64,000 nt of DNA from Cohnella candidum (GCF_003713065.1 NZ_CP033433.1:3659001-3723000), one strand, 5' to 3'. Counted from the first letter of the stretch, positions 9,639 to 21,140 are shown. Numbers and translations are program-made. The notes: a model not told the origin generated them from the sequence alone.

Positions 9639-10964
9639 TTATTTCGCTTGAGCGTTATCCTGCAGCAATTGATCGCCGCGTTGTTGGGCTTTTTTGAGCG
9701 TCGTGTCCGCATCCTGCTTCTTCTGCTGGAACAGCTGAAGGTTCGGAACGAGCGCGTCGCCTTCCATCACCGAATAACCGGGGTGCTGCGGACGGATTTT
9801 CGCGAATTCGAGCGTATCCAGGAACGGCTTCCACAGCGGGTCGTCCTTGAAGAACGGATCTTCCAGCGCCGGCTTGTAGCCCGGAATGTTCAAGCTCGTT
9901 TTCGCCCACAGGAGCGCGTTATCCTTGTTGGCCGTCCACCATTTGATGAATTCCCAAGCTTCTTGCTGGTGCTTGGATCCTTCCGGGACGACGAGGCCGA
10001 AGCCTCCCATGACGCTTCCTTTGTCGCCGTTCGGGCCTGCCGGCGGAGGAACGACTCCGAAATCGAGGTCTTTGCCGTATTTCTTATACGTGGTCAGCAT
10101 CCAAGGTCCGGTATAGGTCATCGCCAATTTGCCGGTCGCGAAGGCGTCCGTGCCTTCTCCGAGCCCTTGCTCGAAACCCACTTTGTAGACTTTGTCGGTG
10201 TTCAACAGTTTGTCCCAGTAGGCAAGAACCGCTTTGCCCTTCTCATTGTTGAAATTCGTTTTCCCGTCGTCGGTGAGCATCGTTCCGCCGGCCTGCTGCA
10301 GATACATGTTGAACAATCCGTTGTCGCCGAGGGAGAATCCGGAAACGAGCAGCTTGTTGCCGTCCCATTTGGTCGTCTTAATCGCCGCCTGCTCCAATTC
10401 ATCCCACGTGGCAGGAGGGTTGGTAATGCCGGCGTCGGACAACAGCTTTTTGTTGTAAAACAATGCCCGGGCGTCAACCGTGAGCGGAAGTCCGTACAGC
10501 TTATCCTGATAGGAAAGCTCTTTGAGCGCTTCGTCGTAGAAGTCGCCTTTATTCAGGCCGTCTTTGGCCATGAAATCGTCAATCGGATGCAGGACTCCTT
10601 TCGGAGCGTAAAGCGAGGTGCGCCAACGGTCCCAGAACAGAATATCGGGAGAACCCCCGGAGGTTGCCGCCGTCAGAAATTTGGTGATCATGTCTTGTTG
10701 CAGCACGTATTTGACCTTGATTTTGTCCTGCGATTTGTTGAAGGCGTCGACCATCGTCTCGAATTGCTTCTGCCCTTCTCCACCCCAATCGCCCCAAAAG
10801 GTCAATTCGACGGGTTTACCCGACGAAGTTTCGGAAGCGCTTGCAGACGAACCGGAAGAAGAAGCCGGCGCTGAACTTTTATCCCCGCCGCCCGAGCTTC
10901 CGCAAGCGGAAAGCGCGACGGTTGCCGTAAGGATTAGCGATGCCACTGAAAGCCATTTTTTCAC
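9639..10964 (-). CDS. Sugar-binding lipoprotein of ABC importer
   Basis: An extracellular solute-binding protein (CUT1 type) of 441 residues. The N-terminus is a lipoprotein signal with lipobox LSAC ending at Cys21, followed by a Ser/Gly/Ala-rich linker to about residue 50 and the binding domain starting at VELTFWGDWGGEG. The start is a GTG at 10964, seven bases after AAGGGAGGC; an upstream in-frame ATG (11000) overlaps that site and would bury the signal peptide. It is the first of the three importer genes and should capture manno-oligosaccharides released by the exported GH76. Confidence 0.93.
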   Translation of the reverse strand: MKKWLSVASLILTATVALSACGSSGGGDKSSAPASSSGSSASASETSSGKPVELTFWGDWGGEGQKQFETMVDAFNKSQDKIKVKYVLQQDMITKFLTAATSGGSPDILFWDRWRTSLYAPKGVLHPIDDFMAKDGLNKGDFYDEALKELSYQDKLYGLPLTVDARALFYNKKLLSDAGITNPPATWDELEQAAIKTTKWDGNKLLVSGFSLGDNGLFNMYLQQAGGTMLTDDGKTNFNNEKGKAVLAYWDKLLNTDKVYKVGFEQGLGEGTDAFATGKLAMTYTGPWMLTTYKKYGKDLDFGVVPPPAGPNGDKGSVMGGFGLVVPEGSKHQQEAWEFIKWWTANKDNALLWAKTSLNIPGYKPALEDPFFKDDPLWKPFLDTLEFAKIRPQHPGYSVMEGDALVPNLQLFQQKKQDADTTLKKAQQRGDQLLQDNAQAK

Positions 10965-11040
10965 GTAAAATGCCTCCCTTTTTATGATCCGTTGTTGCAT
11001 GATTCCAACGGGTTTCCCCGGTTGAAAACGAATTCCATGA

Positions 11041-12339
11041 TCAGTTCGTGCGGACTCGGATCCCCGAGACGTCCATGGCCAACTCGCAAAACATCATGTT
11101 CGCCCAAGAAAACCATGGCCGGGTGAACTGAGTCGGATCGTCGGCCAGAAAACCTTCGTGCATCATCGACGTGCCTGCTTCCGTGTCGGCCATCAAATGC
11201 AGAAGACGCTTCTTCTCCTCCGGGTCCGAGGCTGTCAGCCCTTGCATCGCGAGCGCGATGTGCCAGATGTACCGGTGCGGCGTATGCGGGCTTCCGATTC
11301 CCTCGGCGGCGCTTCCGCGGTAAAAATAAGGATTGTGCTCGCTTAAGATGAAATTCCTCGTATTCCGGTAAACCGGGTCGCTTTCAGGCTTGTATCCCAG
11401 GTAGGGGATCGAGAGCAGGCTGGGCACGTTGGCGTCGTCCATGAGATTGTGCCGACCCACCCCGTCCGTCTCGTAAGCGTACATCTTTCCGTAGACCGGA
11501 TGGTCGACGACGCCGTACGTTTCGATGCCCGCCCGGATCTCCTCCGCCAACGCGCCCGCTTCACCCGCCAATTCCGAATCCCGGTATACGTCCCGCGAGA
11601 TTTCGGCTAAGTATCGCAGCACGACGACGGCGAACATGTTCGACGGAATCAGATAGCCATACCGGCATGCGTCGTCGCTCGGGCGAAACCCGGACCAGGT
11701 CATGCCGGTGAACGCCGTCTCGGTACCTTTGCCTCCCCGCTCAAGCGTATCCGTGGGCGGACAATCCGAACGCTCGAAAAAATACTCCGAATTCGATTCA
11801 TGATTTTGCTCGGTTTTCCAGACTTTCAGCACCGTACGGACTGCCGAACGAAACGATTCGTCCAAGTGTGAAGTCCTTCCCGTGTTCTTCCAGAGCAGGT
11901 AGGCCAGTTGAATCGGATAACACAAGGAATCCACTTCGTACTTGCGTTCCCATAACCACGGGCCCATTTGCGTCCTGTCGCTTTGGTGCCCCTTACCCGT
12001 TGCTCCGTCATTGAAGGCATTCGCGTAGGGATCCAACGCGATGCAGGCGGCTTGCCGGCGGACCAGCCCTTCGATCATGTCCGCCAACCCGGCGTCCTCC
12101 GCGGCAGCCGCCAAGTAAGGGCGAACTTGCGCTGCTGAGTCCCGAAGCCACATCGCCGGGATGTCTCCGGTGATGACGAACGTCGTGCCGTCCGGCTGTC
12201 TGCGGATCGTCGTACGCAGCGTGTTGTCCAATGCGCCCTCCAAAATTCGTCCGATCCTCGGCTGATCGGCATTTTTCTCCCTGACCGTTTCGACGATACG
12301 GGCAAGCGCGGCGGAAGCGTTCAAAATGTCATTGCTCAT
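11041..12339 (-). CDS. GH125 exo-alpha-1,6-mannosidase
   Basis: A 432-residue enzyme of family GH125, metal-independent exo-acting alpha-1,6-mannosidases that release mannose by inversion. Recognisable segments are GDIPAMWLRDSAAQVRPY near residue 55, DPYANAFNDG, WERKYEVDSLCYP, MTWSGFRPSDD, DDANVPSLLSIPYLGY and the C-terminal MMHEGFLADDP. No signal peptide, so cytosolic. The ATG at 12339 follows GGAGGAGAG and overlaps the stop of the preceding GH76 gene (ATGA). It should finish the linear alpha-1,6 oligosaccharides produced by the GH76 enzymes. Confidence 0.93.
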   Translation of the reverse strand: MSNDILNASAALARIVETVREKNADQPRIGRILEGALDNTLRTTIRRQPDGTTFVITGDIPAMWLRDSAAQVRPYLAAAAEDAGLADMIEGLVRRQAACIALDPYANAFNDGATGKGHQSDRTQMGPWLWERKYEVDSLCYPIQLAYLLWKNTGRTSHLDESFRSAVRTVLKVWKTEQNHESNSEYFFERSDCPPTDTLERGGKGTETAFTGMTWSGFRPSDDACRYGYLIPSNMFAVVVLRYLAEISRDVYRDSELAGEAGALAEEIRAGIETYGVVDHPVYGKMYAYETDGVGRHNLMDDANVPSLLSIPYLGYKPESDPVYRNTRNFILSEHNPYFYRGSAAEGIGSPHTPHRYIWHIALAMQGLTASDPEEKKRLLHLMADTEAGTSMMHEGFLADDPTQFTRPWFSWANMMFCELAMDVSGIRVRTN

Positions 12340-13367
12340 CCCGGTGTCTCTCTCCTCCGTGTAATCGCGTCGCTCGTTTCCTCTGGCTCGTGCAATAATG
12401 ACGCGGTCATTTCGAATGCCATCAGGCCGCTGAGTTGAGCGCTCAGCTGCACTTCCGTTTCCACCGGGCCGCCCCAAGACCTGGCGAGCCTGCCTCGGCC
12501 GTCTCTTCCGGATGTCCACAGCGATTGGGCGTTGATGAGAAGGGTTCTTCTCACTACTTTCAGATCCGGCCTCATGGCGTACAGATCCCGAAGGTACCGA
12601 ACGAAAATCCCTTTAAACAATCCGCAATCGTCCGGACCTTCGTCCGATATCGGCTGCTCCGAACCGCCGCCAAACCGGCGAATCGCTTCCTGCGCCGTTT
12701 TCACGGCGTCTTCCATATAAGCCGATCGGCCCGTTATGCGGTACAACTCCAGCCCGGCGCCTATGTAAACGCCCTGGCAATAGGTGTACGCCCAATCCTT
12801 ATCGATCCGCCCGTCTCCAAGCCGGTTCATGCCGTCCCATACGAACCCGGTTTCTTCGTCGACCAGGCGGGACTTCGTCCATTCATAAATTCGGACCGCC
12901 CAATCGTAATCGGCCGAATGGCCGAACCTTTGGAACAGCCTTGCGGCAAGAATGCAGGCGGGAGCGTTCGCGGGCGTGTTCTTGTAATCCGGCTGGTCTT
13001 TCTTCCAAGCCATCCCCCCGCCGCAATGGTCGTTCCATGCGGTTTGAATACTCTCCCATAACGTGCGCACCGCATTCAAGTACCGTGCATGGCCGGTCGC
13101 GTCATACACCCGAAGCAGCGCCAGCGCCATCCATTCCATATCGTCGTAATAGTTATGCAACAGGGTAGAGCCGTTGAGTTGCAGCACGCCTCCGATCACG
13201 CGGTCAATGCGTTCCAGATAGCGTCTCTGCTTCGTACGAAGGTACCCGTCGGCAAGGACGTCGATGACGTGCGCATGCCACCAATAAACGAAATGATCAT
13301 TGCAAGTCCCTCCGCATGGAGAGAGTTGATTCATGATTCCGAGTTCCTCGTTCCAAAAGTTGTACAT
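12336..13367 (-). CDS. GH76 family alpha-1,6-mannanase, first gene of operon; 5' end uncertain
   Basis: GH76 enzyme, 343 residues from the first ATG, with catalytic pair D75, D76 in YYDDMEW and motifs FVYWWHAH, CGGGMAWKKD and KNTPANAPA. No signal peptide is visible. The ATG at 13367 has no good ribosome binding site, and the in-frame sequence upstream still reads like GH76 N-terminus (WGIRADTAQEEL, compare RAEQAQQSL in the paralogue at 6541), but there is no ATG, GTG or TTG in that frame before a stop. A GTG in another frame at about 13433 follows a G-rich site. Either an unusual start or a small frameshift near 13390-13430 is likely. It is the promoter-proximal gene. Confidence 0.85.
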   Translation of the reverse strand: MYNFWNEELGIMNQLSPCGGTCNDHFVYWWHAHVIDVLADGYLRTKQRRYLERIDRVIGGVLQLNGSTLLHNYYDDMEWMALALLRVYDATGHARYLNAVRTLWESIQTAWNDHCGGGMAWKKDQPDYKNTPANAPACILAARLFQRFGHSADYDWAVRIYEWTKSRLVDEETGFVWDGMNRLGDGRIDKDWAYTYCQGVYIGAGLELYRITGRSAYMEDAVKTAQEAIRRFGGGSEQPISDEGPDDCGLFKGIFVRYLRDLYAMRPDLKVVRRTLLINAQSLWTSGRDGRGRLARSWGGPVETEVQLSAQLSGLMAFEMTASLLHEPEETSDAITRRRETPG

Positions 13368-13466
13368 GAGTTCTTCTTGAGCCGTGTCTGCTCTTATGCC
13401 CCAATCCGAAAGACTCTGATACGTGTTCGCTCACCCCCCGCTCGATCTAAAACGCTTACAAACCTT

Positions 13467-13495
13467 ACTATAATGTCATATCATTAACATGTCAA
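13467..13495 (-). promoter_or_regulatory. Sigma-A promoter of the mannan operon with a possible operator
   Basis: TTGACA (13495-13490), 17 bp, TATAGT (13472-13467) on the minus strand: near-consensus. The -35 lies in an imperfect palindrome (ATTAACATGTCAAT, 13482-13495, one mismatched pair), which resembles in size and AT content the perfect palindrome in the regulator promoter. The operator role is inferred. Confidence 0.75.
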
Positions 13496-13551
13496 TATAC
13501 TTACTAAAATAATAAATTTATAACAATATGTCATTATATATCGAGCAGAGA

Positions 13552-13582
13552 GAAAAACCTGCCGGTTTTCACCGACAGGTTT
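13552..13582 (-). terminator. Terminator of the regulator gene
   Basis: On the minus strand AAACCTG and CAGGTTT form the base of a hairpin with inner pairing (CGGT/ACCGG), followed by a T-rich run. It lies 26 bp after the regulator stop and before the mannan operon promoter, separating the two transcripts. Confidence 0.75.
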
Positions 13583-13607
13583 CGAAAGGATTTACCGGAT
13601 GGCGTCA

Positions 13608-14768
13608 TCAGGCTTGCTTGAGCGCGGCCTCCGGAGCGGCCGCGGTGGATCGTCCCATGATCAATGCGGCTTCCAACATCGTGCGGTTCGGAATGTTCTG
13701 TCCCTCGCTGAGTTTCACGATATGCTCGAACGCCTGTCTCCCCATCTCCTCTTGATTTTGCCTCAGATGGGTAAAAGATGGAGTTCCGTCCGTCTCCGGG
13801 CAGTCGAAGCAGATGATGGACAGGTCTTCGGGTACGGAAAGCCCCAATTGCTCGGCCGCCTCTCTGGCCAACACGGCGATGTTGTATTCCATGGCGAACA
13901 AAGCGGTCATATGCGGGTTTTCCTGCAGGTGCCTCTTGATTTTGAAAATGTCCTTCGCTTTGTTTTCTTCCGTGTAGGCGCTTGGGAGCGTCGAAAGGAT
14001 CTCCTCGATCCAAAGCCCCCGATCGACGGGGATCCCCTTCTCGGCATGAGCCTGGATGAAGCCTTCGATCCGATCCTCCACGGCCGTCGTATCCATGGGA
14101 GGAGGCGTCAGCAACCCAATATGCTTGTGGCCGAGACCGAATAGATACTCGATTCCTTTTTTGGCTCCGGAGATGTTATCGGTGCAGATGGACCCCGCCG
14201 AAATGCCCTTCAAATGCCGGTCCACCAAAACGAGCGGAAACTGGTCGATGACCAGCTTCAAAATTTCGGCATTGAAGTACTCTCCCTGCGCGGGGAACAC
14301 GATCAACCCGTCCACCCCGGCGTCCAATAAACCCTTGATCGCTTCTTCTTCGTAAGAAGGAATGCCGAACGTACGTCTCAGGATCAGGTAACTGTCGAAT
14401 TTGCGGGAAGCTTCCTCCATCCCGTATACCAATCCCGTACCGTAACTGTCCCCGAAATCCGTAATGACGAGTCCGACCAGGAGCTTGTTCCCGGATTTCC
14501 CGCCTTTTCCGTTTCCTTTCGGCTTCCCTTCCGTCACGCCTCCCGGCTTCGCGGACGGATCCGCAACGAAGGAACCCTTGCCGGGTTTACGGGTAATCCA
14601 GCCTTCCGCCGCGATCAGCTCCAGCGCTTTTTTGCTCGTGATCCGGCTTACGCCGAATTCCTCCGCGAGCTCCTTCTCGGATGGCACTCGATCGCCCAGC
14701 TGATATTTGCCCGAGCGGATCTGTTCAAGCAGCGTCTCGTATATTCGTTCGTACATCGGACCCGTCAC
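13608..14768 (-). CDS. GntR-type DNA-binding / LacI-type sensor transcriptional regulator (AraR-like)
   Basis: A 386-residue chimeric repressor. The first 70 residues are a GntR winged helix (SEKELAEEFGVSRITSKKAL). A Gly/Lys-rich linker (about residues 78-98) joins it to a LacI/periplasmic-binding-type sugar domain (LLVGLVITDFG, GLIVFPAQGEY, PLVLVDRHLKG, GHKHIGLLTPP). This is the architecture of AraR. The GTG at 14768 follows GAGGAGG by seven bases; an in-frame upstream ATG (14804) is not supported. It lies upstream of the mannan operon on the same strand, with a palindrome in its own promoter, so it is probably its autoregulated, sugar-inactivated repressor. Confidence 0.9.
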   Translation of the reverse strand: MTGPMYERIYETLLEQIRSGKYQLGDRVPSEKELAEEFGVSRITSKKALELIAAEGWITRKPGKGSFVADPSAKPGGVTEGKPKGNGKGGKSGNKLLVGLVITDFGDSYGTGLVYGMEEASRKFDSYLILRRTFGIPSYEEEAIKGLLDAGVDGLIVFPAQGEYFNAEILKLVIDQFPLVLVDRHLKGISAGSICTDNISGAKKGIEYLFGLGHKHIGLLTPPPMDTTAVEDRIEGFIQAHAEKGIPVDRGLWIEEILSTLPSAYTEENKAKDIFKIKRHLQENPHMTALFAMEYNIAVLAREAAEQLGLSVPEDLSIICFDCPETDGTPSFTHLRQNQEEMGRQAFEHIVKLSEGQNIPNRTMLEAALIMGRSTAAAPEAALKQA

Positions 14769-14814
14769 TTGGTTTCCTCCTCGCAAAACATGCCCGGCTC
14801 TCATTTTATATATA

Positions 14815-14843
14815 ATAATATATCATGATATATACTAATGCAA
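14815..14843 (-). promoter_or_regulatory. Regulator promoter with embedded palindromic operator
   Basis: TTGCAT (14843-14838), 17 bp, TATTAT (14820-14815) on the minus strand. The perfect 16-bp palindrome ATATATCATGATATAT (14818-14833) fills most of the spacer, so a bound dimer would block polymerase. This suggests autoregulation by the GntR/LacI protein. Confidence 0.65.
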
Positions 14844-14871
14844 CCTAAACCATGGACAACAGATCCGCGAC

Positions 14872-14922
14872 GATAAAAAAACACCGTGCCGGCTCCCAGA
14901 GGAGCAGCCCGGTGCGGTGTAT
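14872..14922 (-). terminator. Terminator after pssA
   Basis: A long stem starting ACACCGCACCGGGCTGCTCC and ending in CGGTGT is followed by seven T on the minus strand (hairpin 14920-14881, T run 14880-14874). It ends the pssA transcript and insulates the mannan island. Confidence 0.88.
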
Positions 14923-14940
14923 CACAAGTCTTTCGTTTGC

Positions 14941-15684
14941 TCAAGCGTTGTGCTCCTGCCGTTCTTCTGCAGCGCTGCGGTATCTGCGATGTCTGCGAAG
15001 TTTTCGGGGCAAGAGGCGTTCAACGTTTTTTTTTAAGCCCCAGAGCGCGTAGAGGAGCAGAAGGGCCAAAATGACCTTCGGAATGGCTTGCTGGAACAGG
15101 TAAGCCAGGATGGCGGCTCCCGCTACGACGAGGGGAATGGCCCATAACGCCGCCTTCGGCAGACCGAGCTTTTTGAAATTCGGATATTTCATGTTGCTGA
15201 TCATCAGGAACGACAGTGCCAAAGAACTGATGAGCAGCAGGGCGACGTGAAGCTCGTTATGGAACAGCGCCAGCGTGGCGAGTACGCCGCCGGCCGCCGG
15301 AATCGGCAATCCGATGAAGTATCCCGGGATTCCGTCGATGACGTTGAACCGGGCGAGACGGAGCGCGCCGCAGATCGGGAAGATCGCCGTCGCGATCCAG
15401 GCCAGCGCCGGAGGAGTCGTCTCCATGAACGCGGCTTGGTACATGATGAACGCCGGGGCGACACCGAACGAAATGACGTCGGACAGGGAGTCGAGCTCCT
15501 TGCCGAACTCGCTCGTTACGTTAAGGGCTCTCGCGACGCGGCCGTCCAGTCCGTCCAGCAGCATGGCGATGATGACCAGCAAGGCGGCACTGTTCACTTC
15601 CCCGTTGAACGAAAGGATGATGCTGATGACGCCGAGAACCAGGTTGCCTATCGTGAACACATTCGGTATGGATTTCGCGATCAT
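14941..15684 (-). CDS. pssA: CDP-diacylglycerol--serine O-phosphatidyltransferase
   Basis: Integral membrane enzyme that makes phosphatidylserine, the precursor of phosphatidylethanolamine. The 247-residue protein has the CDP-alcohol phosphotransferase motif DG-x2-AR-x8-G-x3-D, seen as DGLDGRVARALNVTSEFGKE with the last aspartate just after (LDSLSD), near residues 60-82. About seven membrane spans follow. The ATG at 15684 is preceded by GAGGTGG; a longer open frame upstream lacks a ribosome binding site and would bury the first span. It lies downstream of disA on the same strand. Confidence 0.94.
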   Translation of the reverse strand: MIAKSIPNVFTIGNLVLGVISIILSFNGEVNSAALLVIIAMLLDGLDGRVARALNVTSEFGKELDSLSDVISFGVAPAFIMYQAAFMETTPPALAWIATAIFPICGALRLARFNVIDGIPGYFIGLPIPAAGGVLATLALFHNELHVALLLISSLALSFLMISNMKYPNFKKLGLPKAALWAIPLVVAGAAILAYLFQQAIPKVILALLLLYALWGLKKNVERLLPRKLRRHRRYRSAAEERQEHNA

Positions 15685-15827
15685 CTTTTCCACCTCGACT
15701 TTACTATGCCCATTCCCGGACAACGTAGACAATAAGTTCCGCTGATGCCGCAAAGGCCGCAGCCGGGAAGGACAGTTGTCGGTCATTCTGGAGCATGCAG
15801 AAAGTGCCAAACCTCATTGTAGTCCCG

Positions 15828-16928
15828 TCATATCTGTCTGTCAATAAACACCTGCTCTTGAATTCGCTTCAAGCCTTCCATAATCGCCCTCGCCCGGACT
15901 TCCCCGATCCCGTCGACTTCGTCCAGCTCGTCGATGGTGGCCATCACGATATGGGGCAGCGCGCCGAACCGTTCCACCAGGTTGTGGATAATGACGCCGG
16001 GCAGACGAGGGATTTTGCTGAGCATGCGGTAGCCCCGGGGATGCAGCCCTTCTTCCGCGACCGAGCTAAGCGAAGGATAGCCGAGCAGCCGGATCAGGTG
16101 CGCATTATCGAGCAGCTCGTCGGAGCTCAGCTTTTTGAACGCATGCTGGATTTCCCGGATCCTGTCGTCCCCTGCGTCCTTGGCGTAATCCTTGATCAGC
16201 AGCCGCGTTTCCTCTTCGGCCGATCCGATCAATTCCTCCATTTGCATGCTGATCAGCCGGCCTTCGTTGCCTAGTTCGAGAACGTAGCGGTTGATCTCAT
16301 TCTTAATACGCAGCACCATCTCGGCTCGTTGCAGGACGTAAGCCACTTCGTGCATCGTCACCAGCTCTTCGAACTCAAGCGCGGAAAGGTTCGTCAATCC
16401 TTGCGTGAAAACGGCGCGGTATCGTTCCAGCGTCTGAATCGCCTGGTTGGCTTTGGTCAGGATCACGCCCATTTCCTTTAAGGCATAACGCTGCTGCCCT
16501 TGGTAAAGCGTGATGACGTTGCGGCGTTGAGAGATCGATACCACGAGTTTACCCGTTTGTTTGGCCACCCGTTCCGCCGTACGGTGCCGGATACCGGTCT
16601 CGCTCGAGGAGATGGACGGATCCGGGATGAGCTGCGTATTGGCGTATAGGATTCGTTTGGCGTCTTCGCTCAAGATAATCGCGCCGTCCATTTTGGCCAG
16701 TTCGTACAAATAGTTCGGGCTGAAATCGCAATTGATCGAAAACCCGCCGTCCACGACTTCCATGACTTCCGGGCTGTAGCCGACGACGATGAGGCCGCCC
16801 GTCTTGGCCCGGAGCACGTTCTCCAAACCGTCCCGGATGGGAGTGCCCGGCGCAACCATGCGGAGCAGCTGGTTCATCGTTTCCTGAGGATTGTCTTTTT
16901 CCTTTTCTTTCTCTTTATGTTCTTTCAT
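15828..16928 (-). CDS. disA: Diadenylate cyclase, DNA-integrity scanning protein
   Basis: Makes c-di-AMP from two ATP and monitors DNA for branched or damaged structures, notably before sporulation. The DAC domain covers about residues 20-150 with [14 protein letters not shown] and the [14 protein letters not shown] signature. A helical linker and a C-terminal HhH DNA-binding domain ([17 protein letters not shown]) follow. The start is either the ATG at 16928, 366 residues, with AGGGGG at suitable distance, or a GTG at 16940, which the same site nearly touches. It starts just after the radA stop, the conserved radA-disA pair. Confidence 0.95.
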   Translation of the reverse strand: MKEHKEKEKEKDNPQETMNQLLRMVAPGTPIRDGLENVLRAKTGGLIVVGYSPEVMEVVDGGFSINCDFSPNYLYELAKMDGAIILSEDAKRILYANTQLIPDPSISSSETGIRHRTAERVAKQTGKLVVSISQRRNVITLYQGQQRYALKEMGVILTKANQAIQTLERYRAVFTQGLTNLSALEFEELVTMHEVAYVLQRAEMVLRIKNEINRYVLELGNEGRLISMQMEELIGSAEEETRLLIKDYAKDAGDDRIREIQHAFKKLSSDELLDNAHLIRLLGYPSLSSVAEEGLHPRGYRMLSKIPRLPGVIIHNLVERFGALPHIVMATIDELDEVDGIGEVRARAIMEGLKRIQEQVFIDRQI

Positions 16929-16943
16929 CTTGGTTGGCACCCC

Positions 16944-18311
16944 CTATTCCAAAGCCGCTTTCAACGCCTCCGCCACCGTCTTCACGCCGATCAGCCGGAT
17001 CCCGTCCGGAGGCTGCCAGCCTTTCAGGCTTTGTTCCGGAAGGATGACCCGCTTAAAGCCGAGCTTGTGCGCTTCTTTCACTCTTTGTTCCGCCCGCGAC
17101 ACCGCCCTGACTTCACCCGTCAACCCGACTTCTCCGAAAATGACGTCGTAAGGCTTCGTCGGCAAGTCCTTGAAGCTGGACGCGATGCTGACGGCCGCGG
17201 CCAAATCCGCGGCGGGCTCGTCTAATTTCACGCCGCCGGCCACGTTGACGTATGCGTCTTGGTTCTGCATGAACATGCCCATTCTTTTCTCCAGCACCGC
17301 GATGACCAGCGACATGCGATGATGGTCGATGCCCGAAGTCATTCGCCGCGGAGACGGAAAATGCGTCGGGGATACGAGCGCCTGCAGCTCCACGAGCACC
17401 GGCCTCGTTCCCTCCATGCTGGCGACGACCGACGATCCCGACACCCCGAGCGGACGCTCGGACAGGAAGAGCTCGGAAGGATTCGTCACTTCCCGCAGGC
17501 CGTCCTCCGTCATGTCGAAAATGCCGATTTCGTTCGTCGAGCCGAACCGGTTTTTGACCGCGCGGAGCAGCCGGTAGGAATGGTGCCGTTCACCCTCGAA
17601 ATATAGCACACAATCCACCATATGTTCCAGCAAGCGAGGGCCGGCGATGGCCCCTTCTTTGGTCACGTGGCCGACCAGCACGGTGGCGACCCCGTTGCCT
17701 TTGGAAATGCGCATGAATTGGGCGGTACATTCCCGGACTTGAGCCACGCTGCCGGGCGCGGACGGAACGTCGGGCCGGTACACCGTCTGGATCGAGTCGA
17801 TCACGAGGAAATCCGGATCGGCTTCGGCCACGGCTTCTTCGATGAAGTCCAGGTTCGTCTCGCACAGCACGAACAGCCGGTCGGACAGCGCGCCGAGCCG
17901 ATCCGCCCGCAGCTTCGTCTGGCGGACCGATTCCTCGCCTGAAACGTAGAGGACCTTGAGGCCCTGCGACGCCAACTGGTTGGACGTCTGCAGCAGCAGG
18001 GTCGACTTGCCGATGCCGGGATCTCCCCCGACGAGCAGCAAGGAGCCCGGCACGAGTCCCCCGCCCAGTACCCGGTTCAGCTCCGTCAGCCCCGTCGAGA
18101 TGCGGGGTTCGCGGCCGCTCTCTATATCTATGATGGAACGCGCCTTTTCTTTCGTCCGGATGGCTTCGGTCCGGCCGACCGGCGCCCTCACCACCGTCTC
18201 GGTTTCCTCCACCATTGTATTCCAAGCGCCGCAGCCAGGGCATTTCCCCATCCATTTGGGCGACTCCGTGCCGCATTCGGTGCAGGCGAATTTCACTTTG
18301 ATCTTAGCCAT
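16944..18311 (-). CDS. radA: DNA repair protein RadA
   Basis: RecA-like ATPase and helicase that promotes branch migration in recombination. The 455-residue protein has a four-cysteine N-terminal zinc finger (CTEC...CPGC), a Walker A ([10 protein letters not shown], about residue 95), the RadA-specific KNRFGST motif and a C-terminal Lon protease-like domain. A GTG 33 bp upstream is in frame, but the ATG at 18311 begins the conserved [11 protein letters not shown] family start. The ribosome binding site (AGAGGGG) is slightly far. Followed immediately by disA. Confidence 0.96.
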   Translation of the reverse strand: MAKIKVKFACTECGTESPKWMGKCPGCGAWNTMVEETETVVRAPVGRTEAIRTKEKARSIIDIESGREPRISTGLTELNRVLGGGLVPGSLLLVGGDPGIGKSTLLLQTSNQLASQGLKVLYVSGEESVRQTKLRADRLGALSDRLFVLCETNLDFIEEAVAEADPDFLVIDSIQTVYRPDVPSAPGSVAQVRECTAQFMRISKGNGVATVLVGHVTKEGAIAGPRLLEHMVDCVLYFEGERHHSYRLLRAVKNRFGSTNEIGIFDMTEDGLREVTNPSELFLSERPLGVSGSSVVASMEGTRPVLVELQALVSPTHFPSPRRMTSGIDHHRMSLVIAVLEKRMGMFMQNQDAYVNVAGGVKLDEPAADLAAAVSIASSFKDLPTKPYDVIFGEVGLTGEVRAVSRAEQRVKEAHKLGFKRVILPEQSLKGWQPPDGIRLIGVKTVAEALKAALE

Positions 18312-18365
18312 CTTATAACGGTTTCCCCTCTTACGGAAGCTCACTCTATGCAGTGTAACATCGAA

Positions 18366-18542
18366 TTACCACCATCGCCATAACAACAACAGGATGATCA
18401 GCAAAATCAAAACCCCGCCCGACAAATAGGCGAGCACGAGCAGCAACTTACTGAGCAGCAAAAACAACAGAACGACCCCCGCCACCCCTGCGACCAGGGA
18501 AAGCGGCCGTCTCCACCACACCCTTCTCCAGCTCCCGCTCAC
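18366..18542 (-). CDS. Small two-span membrane protein, unknown
   Basis: A 58-residue protein: a basic start (SGSWRRVWWRRP) followed by two strongly hydrophobic segments and the end LLLLWRWW. The GTG at 18542 is eight bases after GGGAGG. It lies between the clpC terminator and radA, 54 bp upstream of radA, so it may lead the radA transcript. A longer open frame reaches 18656 but crosses the clpC terminator. The function is not known. Confidence 0.6.
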   Translation of the reverse strand: MSGSWRRVWWRRPLSLVAGVAGVVLLFLLLSKLLLVLAYLSGGVLILLIILLLLWRWW

Positions 18543-18641
18543 GGACAATCCCTCCCGAAACTTGACCTTCCTATAGGATATGGCCCGGCTGAGGGGAGGG
18601 TGACGACCCTGGGCTTGAACGGCGGCTGCGTGTTTCGGCGA

Positions 18642-18682
18642 AACGAAAAGCTCCACCCCCGCAGAGCGGGAATGGAGCTTCG
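18642..18682 (-). terminator. Terminator after clpC
   Basis: Stem AAGCTCCA/TGGAGCTT (18680-18673 with 18655-18648) and a GC-rich inner stem, followed by TTTTCGTTT on the minus strand, 14 bp after the clpC stop. Confidence 0.8.
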
Positions 18683-18695
18683 CGATTCTTTCGCA

Positions 18696-21140
<2,445 letters not shown>

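Noticed and set aside
5498-14843. Mobile element carrying the mannan island
   Set aside because: No transposase, integrase, terminal repeats or tRNA attachment site is visible at either border; only the synteny suggests insertion.
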